This document shows, piece after piece, positions 21,298 to 30,531 of a DNA stretch of 64,000 nt. The stretch spans positions 1,055,115 through 1,119,114 of the forward strand of contig CACRSC010000015.1 in assembly GCA_902651635.1 (NCBI GenBank), given 5' to 3'. The stretch is from Mastigamoeba balamuthi. Lineage: Eukaryota > Evosea > Mastigamoebida > Mastigamoebidae. Position 1 is the stretch's first letter; every line of letters starts with the position of its first letter. The notes under the pieces are model-generated. The model searched no databases, was not told the DNA's origin, and saw only the letters and a program-made list of their open reading frames with translations. Position numbers and translations under genes: made by a program.

Positions 21298-24105
21298 GTG
21301 GTCAGTCACGTGAGAAACCGAGGTTTTGACATGTGGACGTCACGTGAGAGAAACACGAGCTGTGTTGCGAAATTGTGCAAGGACCACCCAAACGTGAAAC
21401 CGCTCATTATTCGGACTGGGGGCGTAAACGCAGCCAGGTTTTTTTTGTGTGCACAACTACAAAAAAAGCCAATGTTCCACAGCAAGCAGAGCAGGGTGTC
21501 ACGTTGGGCCTGGGATCATAGATTTCGCCTCCAGAAGGGCGAGAAGGCTCCTCCCGACAGCGTCTCGCACCTCCTGCTCAATGGAGGGAGGCTCGCCATG
21601 CCAGACGAGCAGAACGCACAGTTCCTGAAAACCTACGCACGAAGCCTTTTTGACAGAGGAGATGGGGCACGTGAGTACATTGTCGAGAGCAAGACATGGC
21701 CCTTCTACCACATGCTTTTCGACCTCGACCTCAAGGTTGCCAACGACATTGACGACGAGCAGCTCAGCAGCATCGTCCGGGCCGTGCAGCACGTGGTGGG
21801 CACGGCTTTCCCGGACTCTGACACGACCCTGGTCGTGTGCACTGCGCCTGTGGCGGCTGGCTCTCTCGGCGATGGGTGTCCGTGCAGGAAGAACGGGATT
21901 CACCTCAACTGGCCGGAATTGGTCGTGGACGACCAGACGGCTCGCGGCCTGCGCCTGATGGTCGTTGAGGAGCTGCAGAGGCTCGACCTCGGCGTCCTGG
22001 AGCCCTGGTCCGAGATTGTTGACCCGTGCATGTTCTCCAGTGGGGGCAATGGGCGTGGCAACGGGCTGCGCATGGTGGGATCGAGGAAGGCGATCAAGTG
22101 CCCCTCTGGCCTCCAGTGCTGGAGGAAGAGCTCTTCCCCATGTGTAGAGTGCGACAACAAGGGCTTCATCGACCAGGGGCGCCTGTACTCGTTGAAATGG
22201 GTCGTGGACTCGAATGGCGACGTGGATGCGGCCCTCACAGGCGAGGCCCTCGCGAACGTCCTGCGACTCGTTCAGATTACCTCTGTCAGGGCCATCAGAC
22301 CGGACGGCACTCGACCAAGCGAGCCTTCCGCAGCAGGGCTGAGGGAGGTCGTTTCCAACAGGGACGACAAGAAGAAGAAGAGGAACGAGCACAAGCACGT
22401 ACCAGTGCCTCGGGCCATAGGGCGACTCGGGGACGACGACCCCAAGGCCCAGGCAATCAAGGCCGAACTGGCTAGAGTCTCTCCCCTGGTTGCCCCTATC
22501 ACGAGTGTCAAGAAGCTCGGAGAGACGGCCTACGTCGTTGGCACATCGTGCCACTCCTGCCCGAACAAGGGAGGGCCCCACCACAGCTCGACCGTCTACT
22601 TGATCGTCAAGCCCTCGGGGATCTCGCTCAAGTGCTTCTGCAAGAAGGACACGTGCCCAGAGTACAAGGAGTTCGTTTCGGAGCTCTCTGACGAGCTGTA
22701 CGGGACAGTGTGGGGAGGCGCACCTCTGCTGCAGGATGCCCTCGTGCAATCACTGCAGCATGCACTCAACGAGCTCCACCACCCCGGGCTCAGGGTCGCG
22801 ATGGCTTCCATGGCAGAGGACGGAACAACACAGTTCGTCAATGTCAGGTCAGAGCCCGGTGGTGGCAACCACGCCACGTGCCCGCTCAGTGGTGAAAACC
22901 ACGCTCCGGACCTCTTCTTCATCGTCCACACAGACACGCCTGGAAGGGTGACCTCGGTCGTGCTCAAGTGCAGAAATGCCAGGTGCAAGGATGTGGACAA
23001 ATTCACACACGTGGCAGTTTCCACGAAGCCGCCTGCCCCCGTGTTGCCTATCCCGTTTGAGACCCGCGCGCTTACCCCAGAGGAACCCTACGTCGCCGAC
23101 ATGCCGCCCTGCGAGGCTGGCAGTGCTATCGTGTTGCGGTCGCCTCCTGGCACGGGCTAAACCGAGTTCATACGTGGGGAAATCAACGGCCTGCCCCCAG
23201 AGGCGAGGGTGATGTTCATCACCTCGAGGATGTCGCAGGCCAGGGACGTTGTCAGAAAGCTGCTCGGGTTCACGAACTACCTGGATTTCAAGGGGAAGGG
23301 AGACGTCGACCTGTCTGGTGCCCAGAGGCTCATCATCTCGCCCGAGAGCATCTACAAGGTGCGCATCCGGGGCCAGGGCTGCACGATGCCTGCCGTGGAT
23401 CTGCTCATATTCGATGAGCCAAGGACGTTCGTCTCGAACCTCACGGGCTGCACGATGCAGAGCCAGGGCAATGCAGTCCGTTTCACACGTCGTCAGCTGA
23501 TCACGATGATCAGGAACGTCACCCGGATTGCAAAGCACGTCTTCTTCACGGACGCAGACATGGATGGTGTGGTAATTCGCTTCTTCGAGAAGCTCTTGGG
23601 CAACAAGCACGTGCACGCCCTCGACTTTGTCTGACCCACGGGGAACAGTCGCCACATCAAGTTCGTGAGAAAGCTCACTCCCGTCGTTTCCGGCATCACC
23701 GCAAAGCTCGCTGCTGGAAAGCGTCATGGGACTCGAGCTGACCACGAGGGCCGCAGCCCACGGCTACGAAATCATGCCGTGGGACGCCAAGCCACAGGAC
23801 GAGGGCCTCCCCGTGGACGAGTCTGCACAGAGGGCAGCCGAATTCGAGATCTCGACTGACATGGGCATTGCGGGCGACGACCTCAATCTCGAGTTCTCTG
23901 CCAAGGACCAGGAGACGGCCAAGCGTTTCGAGATGGCGCGGCTCGACAGGAAGGCCCTGGATCTCGCTGGGGAGCAGTACTCTGCCTGGAACTTTCTCGA
24001 GGACCCGCGCGACCAGAGTCCCCTCTCGCTCAGTGCTAGAAAGGCGATCAGGGCACTCCTCAGGGTCGGAGGCAAGGGGGCCGAGGCACAGGCGTTCTAC
24101 AGCAG
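21298..24105 (+). pseudogene. Archaeo-eukaryotic primase / UL9-type helicase fossil
   Basis: The N-terminal part is an AEP primase of the herpes UL52/PrimPol group. FYHMLFDLDLK supplies the hhhDhD metal site, RKNGIHLNWP the S/G-x-H motif, and GNGLRMVGSRK the third catalytic block. Two zinc-binding stretches follow (CHSCPNKGGPHHSS with KCFCKKDTC, and CPLSGENHAPDLFF with KCRNARC). The second part is a superfamily 2-type helicase like herpes UL9 (Herpes_ori_bp): IVLRSPPGTG (Walker A), LLIFDEPRTF (Walker B) and HVFFTDADMDG. The remainder decays and meets the NTPase gene from the other strand near 24.1 kb. It is broken in a few places. The call of each half rests on several motifs and is fairly firm. 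Confidence 0.75.
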
Positions 24106-25708
24106 GTGCGCCCCACTGAAGCGGCGCTGCTGGGCATAGAAGTACGCCCGAAAGAGTGTGTCCTTCCAGATGTAGGGCTCGTCCGGGCTCCGGCGTTCCA
24201 CCAGGTCGCGCAGCTTGCCAGGATCCGCGGCGGAGCCGAGCATGTACTCGAAGATGATGTTGTGTGCGCGCTGGGTCTCGGCAGAGTTCGACTCGAGCAT
24301 GTACGCGAAGTCGCGCGCGTAGTTCGCGAGGATGCGGTCCCTGAGGAGATCGGCTCCTTTCGCGGGATCCCCGAAACGGTCGCCTGGCTCCGCAAACTGC
24401 AGGCACTGTGCCACGGCCCCGCAGTTCACGTACGTCAGCTGCGCGCGAACGGCGTCGCAGATAGCATTGAGTGGCGGCGCCTCCGCTGCGCCAGCCGACA
24501 GTAGCGCGTAGACGTCCCTCAGAGCGCGCTCGTCGCTCTCCGTGTCCGTCACGACCGTGGCAGAGCCCGTCCAGAGGTCCGCACCGTTTGATGGTGAGAT
24601 GAGCGCGGCCTGCACGACGGCGGCTGACGTGCTGCCCGTCACGACGAACTGGCACGGCGAGTCCGGCGACAAGAGCAGGTCGCGCATGAAGAGCGCCATG
24701 TCGTCGATGTCGCGCGGGCTCAGCCCCGCGAACAGCATGTTGTACTCGTCGACGGTCACGATCGTGTAGCGCGGCACCGAGCGCACGAGGTCGCGCAGCA
24801 GCTCCTGGTACGCTGTGACTGTTGGGCGAGCCGGCGCAGGCGAGGTGTCACCCAGCTCCTTCTTAAGGCGTTCCCAGAGCATCGCCAGCTTCGACTTGAC
24901 GTCGCGGCAGCTGCGCGCCAGGAGGCAGTCGACGTAAGCAAACTGCGGCTCCAGGTCCGGGTAGAAAGTCGTCGAGGAGGGGACCGTGGCGGCCGCCCGC
25001 AGCTGGCGCATGTGCGGCGCGAGGAGCCATGGTACGACTACGCGCGCCTCCGTGGTCTTGCCGCTGCAGGAGGGGCCCTGGACGAACACGATCGCTGAGG
25101 CCTGCGCGGGGTTCTTGTGCGAGTACACTTCGAGGAGCGGGTTGAGCTGCGATCGGACGCGCCGCACGCCCACGTGGAAATGCTGCTGGTCACCGAGCAT
25201 GTAGAAGAGGCAGTCGTCACGGTCGGCAATCGGCAGCGGGTCATCCAAGGGGAGAACGGTCCACTGAGCTGTGCGGCAGCGGAAGCAGAGAGAATGAGTG
25301 ATGAGACCTCCAAAACTCGTGTGGGAGAGGAAGCAAAGGCCAACCGGGCATCGAGAGTCTGTTGTAGCGGGCAAGGAGGGCGCGAAAGATGTTGGCGTAG
25401 GTGCGGTCCAAGCCGTAGTTCTCCAGGGGGCAGGACGGGTCCAAAAGGTCCTCGATAGAAATCGGCAGGCTCTCGACCGCGCGCAGAACTATCTCGGACC
25501 CTGCGGCGAACGGGTGTCCCGAGATCCATCCGACCAGCTGCGCCACACTGGTTGCTGTCTTCGGAGGAGCGAGTCGCTGGAAAGCAGGCGCCGGAGGAGC
25601 GATCGGCTCTTGGAGAACAGGCGCCGAGCGCTCGACGAAAACGAGAGGCCGCGGGCGACGACGTCTCTTCCTCTCAGATACTTGCCCTTCGTTGATGGCT
25701 CTCTTCAT
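24097..25708 (-). CDS. P-loop NTPase, crinkler/RHS- or STAND-like
   Basis: The start at 25708 gives MKRAINEGQVSERKRRRRPR, with a strong nuclear localisation signal. One intron, about 90 nt between roughly 25270 and 25362, joins SMP to AQWTVLPLDDP in phase. IVFVQGPSCSGKTT is a Walker A and IVTVDEYNMLF a Walker B. QFVVTGSTSAAVVQAALISP resembles the sensor strand of STAND and crinkler/RHS ATPases, where a TGS or SGS follows a hydrophobic strand. The C-terminal third is helical. The gene is whole, GC- and CpG-rich, and lies inside a decayed island, which suggests recent arrival. It overlaps the tail of the primase-helicase fossil on the other strand. Family assignment is tentative; a nuclease domain is not obvious. 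Confidence 0.65.
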
Positions 25709-25823
25709 AACACAAAAAAAGTTGTGCGCGCAACCGATTGACGTCACATCAGAGATACTCAAATCTTGTCTCGAACACAACGCAGTGCTGTGGCGCAGTT
25801 CTCAGACGGCCGCTCATTTGATG

Positions 25824-26250
25824 ATCCGCGAAAGGAGCCGATCTCCTCAGGGACCTGGAGCCGCAGTTCGCTTACGTCGACTGCCTCCTGGCGCGCAGCT
25901 GCCGCGACGTCAAGTCGAAGCTGGCGATGCTCTGGGAACGCCTTAAGGAGCTGGGCGACACCTCAGCTGGCTCGCCCAACAGTCACAGCGTACCAGGAGC
26001 TGCTGCGTGACCTCGTGCGCTCGGTGCCGTGCTACACGATCGTGACCGTCGACGAGTACAACATGCTGTTCGCGGGGCTGAGCCCGCACAACATCGACGA
26101 CATGGCACTCTTCATGCGCGACCTGCTCTTGTCGCCGGACTTGCCGTGCCAGTTCGTCGTGACGGGCAGCACGTCAGCCGCCGTCGTGCAGGCCGCGCTC
26201 ATCTCACCATCAAACGGTGCGGACCTCTGGACGGGCTCTGCCACGGTCAG
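25824..26250 (+). pseudogene. Inverted, internally deleted copy of the P-loop NTPase gene
   Basis: 25824-25855 matches the reverse complement of about 24337-24370. It runs directly into 25854-26250, which matches the reverse complement of about 24553-24957. So a late and a central piece of the NTPase gene are fused in reverse orientation about 1 kb away. By eye only a handful of bases differ, so the event is recent. The copy keeps the Walker B string VDEYNMLF but has no Walker A and cannot be functional. Confidence 0.8.
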
Positions 26251-28726
26251 CTGGATTTGTGCTGTATTTCTTCTTTTCCAGTATGGGATCCACTGCTGGA
26301 GCTGGAGCTGCAGGGGCACTGGGTACCTGTGCAGTCGTGAGTGAGACAGAGGGATGATGAAGCACCTTTGTGCTCTCAGCCCTATGAGGAATGATAATGA
26401 TGTGCCAACAGGGATTGCACACCAAAACTGTGGCGATGGCCTCATCTGCCTGAAGCACCACTACAGTGTCACTCATGTTGACAACACCTGCTCCTCTGGT
26501 GAGCCACTGCTCAAATCTGTTGTGGTCACAGCCCATGAACTCAATGAAGGCGTCATGATCTTCAGTCCAGGACATGAGCTTTTAATGCACAAGAGAGGGG
26601 ATGTGTCCTATCAGAGATTTGTGAGGATTTGAAAGTTGTGCCACAAAAACAAAAAAGCACAGCCCTTCCAGATGAACCAGCAAGAGGTGATGGCATGCCT
26701 GAGTAACAAGGAGAGGCAACAGCAATGGATGAAGGTGAAGAAGAAGGTGGCATAAGAGCTGGTAGCCCTGTTCGAGAGCAAGGGTGAGATAATCAACCTG
26801 GTCAAGGTTCTTCTTGAGAACGCTGCTGCACAGACCTCATTATTGAACATCTCTGTCTGTTTCCAAAGGCAACTAGTTTGCTGCACCAGGCAATAAGCAC
26901 ATCAAGGTGTGAGTTCATCCATAGTCAATCATTATTAGCACAGAAAGGAGTATTCATTCTCACGAGCAATCATGCTACATTTGTGACAGAGGAGAAGTTT
27001 GTCAGTGGGATGATGACAGACTCTCTGGGCCTTCAGGAGAGCATGTACTCATCAGACACAGCAACAGGACATGCTGCACAACAGGTGTACCACATGACCG
27101 AGATAACACTCCCACACTGGCTCTGGTGGGCCATACCTGTGCTCAAAGCATGGGGGTTTCTGTGTGAGTCTGACAAACTCCAAGAGGACAATGGAGACAT
27201 GACTCTGCACCTGGTGCTGTCTTGTGACAGCTACACAGTTCTCAGGCACAAGTTCATTCTGAGTTTGCTCAAAGTCCTTAACCTCGGTCCAAGGGCAATG
27301 TAGCCCCTGCTGGGAGCAGTGATTGGGATCAGTGAGGTGTTTACAGACAAAACAACTGCAGTGTACCAGCTCAGCCTGATGTGGGACAAGATGCAAACTC
27401 TCTTAAGTGAAGGCTCAAGCATCTGCATTGACAGCACTGTGTACCACTTATACTATGGCTTAGTGGTGATCTCGCCAGTCAGCAGTCAATGGCCAGGTTG
27501 GATTTGAAGCCAACATACGGATTCTGCTACCTCTGTGAGATCAACAACACAAAGTCACATGATGCACAGTTTCAGCATCAAAGGCTGGAGGACTTTGACA
27601 ATGGACAGACAGAGTTCAATACTACATTCCTGCCAGTAGCACAGTTCATTCCTCTCTAGCACTGAATTCTGTGTCTACTACATCTATGAATGTCATTAGC
27701 ACAACAGCTCGTCAAGCAGATACCCTTTACAGCTGCAGAGATCAGCCAGCAGCTCAGGATGAACCTGAAAGCTCTTCTTGAGAGTATTGATCTTACTGTT
27801 CACTTATGCAACATCAAATCAAGCACAAGTTCTCTGCTGTTAAAGATGGTCAGCTGTTATCAACAGGAAGGATTCTGAGTGACTGATGATGGCATGGCCC
27901 GCAGTTATCACACTACTTGAGAATGCCTATCCAGGGATCATCTTGCAGACCTTCACAGTTGTCAGTCAAAATGAACAAGATGATGTGTGTATTATCAGCA
28001 TTCTGGGTGCAGAAGAACAAGTAAGTGAAGTATGACAATGTGATTGTCCATCTTCCTGAGCTTGCTGAGAACTGAAACAGGTCATTTAATAAGGATAAGG
28101 ATGATGACAGGGTCCACTACATCCATCTTTTGTGCTGTGAGATCCCGTACCTGTACAAGACGTCAGTCTGAGCAATGTCATTTGGGTTTGGTACATTTTC
28201 ATCTGTGACATGCGAGAGTGTGAACTGCCTTGGAAGCATGTGCATCTCCTTTGCAGGTCAGAATATACCTGATGGCAAGCTATTTTAAGATCACAGGCCA
28301 TGTTGACAAGGGGCAGAGGAGACAAGAAGACATACATGAGTATTGCACAATGTGTGATCAAGGCTCTTGCTCTGCATAGCCAGGCAGAGATCGAGGCCAG
28401 CCTCCTTGGGTGTCATTGTAAAAACGAGTTGACTAAGGCACAGGTGGAGAAGATGCACAGTCTGGCATGGCCGCCAAGTCACAAGCTATAGCAGATATTA
28501 GTCAGGAGGCGAGGAGGCCTAAATAAGGTAAAGGGGCAGAAGGCACAGCAATGCACTCCAGAGGATGAGAGTCGCCTTCACAACTTGTTCACCATGGTGA
28601 CTCCACCGGCGGATAACTAAAAGAGACACAGTGGGAAAATCTTTATGATCTCTGAATGGAAATCTGCAACAGCGCTTGGTTGCATGAAAAATCTGCAACA
28701 GCTGTTGTTGAGGAGTGAACGCTGGG
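26251..28726. mobile_element. Decayed transposon DNA, family unknown
   Basis: This is a CpG-poor, TG/CA-rich stretch with interrupted frames on both strands. The longest plus frames are at 26878-27303 (a helical protein with GLQESMYSSDTATGHAAQQV) and 27319-27507. A minus frame near 26575-26210 begins WTEDHDAFIEFMGCDHNRF. None matches a family I can name. The composition is like 8.9-14.7 kb, so both islands have probably decayed in the same way. Confidence 0.35.
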
Positions 28727-28812
28727 TTCCTGCAGAAGCGTGTGGCCACCATCGGGCCCGAACTCGAGCTTCATGCCCTTCAACAACATTTGGGGATTGT
28801 GGACCAAAGATA
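28727..28812 (-). repeat. Second copy of 86 bp from the kinase gene start
   Basis: This matches 16363-16448 (first codons and 5' leader of the pseudokinase gene) over 86 bases in the same orientation. I count five differences, all C-to-T or G-to-A. Flanking bases are unrelated. It is either a captured host fragment or the remnant of a duplicated kinase gene. Confidence 0.85.
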
Positions 28813-29424
28813 GGGTGAAGTCCCCTAAAGGCGGTAAGGGCCTTATTCACAGAAAATATCTTTGAACTGTATAGAAGGTACAGACAAGGCTAGATTCTTC
28901 AATTTCCTGGTGGTGACAACGACATACACACACAGTGCCCGCTCCACACACGGGCTCTACCCTGGGTTTGCTGGAAAGAAGTGCTCATGCTGCACACAAA
29001 ACCTCAAAATTTGGCAAAGTTAGGCCAAGTTTCTGGAAAATTGAACATAAAGAACAGCCCGGAAGATAATTACTAGATAGAGCCATCACGGACGCGTGCT
29101 GCAGCGCGCGTCACCTAGAAACAGAGCATTCCCGGGGTTCTATGCACACATCACGGGGAGCCCAAAATAGGTCCCGAAGATTCTTGCAGTACAGCATCTC
29201 TCCCAGGGACTCCTTTCACTGTGCAGTCAGACCAGGGCCAGTGGTGCAAGCACTCATATTCGGTCCGCATGCTTCTGCCCCAGCTTCTGCCTCAAATAAG
29301 TGTAGCTCAGTACGTTTGTTTACCTGTCTCTGCTCTGGGGGCAGGGTGTGCCCCAAATGCCCTTTTTTGTTGTGTGTTCAGGTGGTGGGCAGTTGTGTGT
29401 GTGCACATTGCACCTTCCCCCTTC
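28813..29424. other. Unassigned DNA before the sequence gap
   Basis: No gene is supported. An AAATATC word is at about 28854, roughly 40 bases right of the kinase fragment. Composition drifts back toward GC-rich. Confidence 0.4.
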
Positions 29425-30013
29425 NNNNNNNNNNNNNNNNNNNNNNNNNNNNNNNNNNNNNNNNNNNNNNNNNNNNNNNNNNNNNNNNNNNNNNNNNNNN
29501 NNNNNNNNNNNNNNNNNNNNNNNNNNNNNNNNNNNNNNNNNNNNNNNNNNNNNNNNNNNNNNNNNNNNNNNNNNNNNNNNNNNNNNNNNNNNNNNNNNNN
29601 NNNNNNNNNNNNNNNNNNNNNNNNNNNNNNNNNNNNNNNNNNNNNNNNNNNNNNNNNNNNNNNNNNNNNNNNNNNNNNNNNNNNNNNNNNNNNNNNNNNN
29701 NNNNNNNNNNNNNNNNNNNNNNNNNNNNNNNNNNNNNNNNNNNNNNNNNNNNNNNNNNNNNNNNNNNNNNNNNNNNNNNNNNNNNNNNNNNNNNNNNNNN
29801 NNNNNNNNNNNNNNNNNNNNNNNNNNNNNNNNNNNNNNNNNNNNNNNNNNNNNNNNNNNNNNNNNNNNNNNNNNNNNNNNNNNNNNNNNNNNNNNNNNNN
29901 NNNNNNNNNNNNNNNNNNNNNNNNNNNNNNNNNNNNNNNNNNNNNNNNNNNNNNNNNNNNNNNNNNNNNNNNNNNNNNNNNNNNNNNNNNNNNNNNNNNN
30001 NNNNNNNNNNNNN
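29425..30013. other. Assembly gap (run of N)
   Basis: 589 undetermined bases. The gap interrupts the Helitron remnant and may hide 5' exons of the gene to the right. Confidence 0.99.
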
Positions 30014-30418
30014 ATTGAACTTGAATAGTCGCCACGCACTCTCACTTGACCCCACCCAGCGGCAATCCTGCCAGTTGCGCGGCTCGTGGACAACCTCAGT
30101 TGCCCGGCCCACAGCATCATGAATAGTGCGCCTCTTGAATGCCACGTTCGCACGATCAGGGCCCTTGAACACGTACTTGTGCACGTACTTGATGCAGCGC
30201 GCTGACGTGCAGATCTTGACATTTATGTGGCAGTCGAATGTGCACAGCAAGAACGGGTTGTACGGCACCACCCATTCACTTCCCAGCTCTAGCCGGCGAC
30301 CGCCGCTCATGGCCCTTGATGCGATGCGCCTGCGCCCATCGGGGTACGCACTTGTCCTCCGCCATGTGACGTAGCCGCTCTGCTCCACCGATGTCCGGTC
30401 CCGCCCAAGAAGGTGCAC
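30014..30418 (-). mobile_element. Helitron Rep/helicase fragment
   Basis: Read leftwards the protein is typical of the Helitron N-terminal (Helitron_like_N) region: EWVVPYNPFLLCTFDCHINV, then KICTSARCIKYVHKYVFKGP and DRANVAF, then a WVGSSESAWRLFKF block. This matches the conserved 'VVPYNP......HINVE.C.S...+YL.KY..KG.D' signature. The element runs leftwards into the gap. Its 5' side should lie near 30.42-30.5 kb, but no end could be fixed. It is a rolling-circle DNA transposon. Confidence 0.85.
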
Positions 30419-30531
30419 AAAAGCGCAACGGCTATCTACTCTGCAACCGCCGTGACGCCACCATCCACACCCGAAACGTGGATGTGGGACGAGCCTGACC
30501 GGTCGCTGGGTTCGCGTGTGTGCGCTGCTAG

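Larger units (their letters stand above)
16745..24105 (+). mobile_element. Virus-like element fossil: SET, coiled-coil, HNH, primase-helicase
   Basis: This is a block of plus-strand genes unlike the surrounding host genes. A 2.5-kb repeat-rich leader (17.07-19.31 kb) is followed by a SET-domain protein, a small coiled-coil protein, an HNH-like protein and a long archaeo-eukaryotic primase joined to a UL9-type helicase. Primase plus origin-binding helicase is a DNA-virus or large DNA-element replication module. No capsid, packaging ATPase, integrase or DNA polymerase is visible, so the family is open: a nuclear large DNA virus insert, a Polinton-like or adintovirus-like relative, or a self-replicating transposon. 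It is broken in several places (about three to five), yet long open stretches remain, so it is not very old. The ends are uncertain. Confidence 0.5.

Noticed and set aside
8900-28700. LTR retroelement or LINE in the islands
   Set aside because: I found no reverse transcriptase, RNase H or gag-like motif and no long direct terminal repeats.
29425-30013. Long open frames spanning the N run
   Set aside because: They consist of undetermined bases and carry no evidence.
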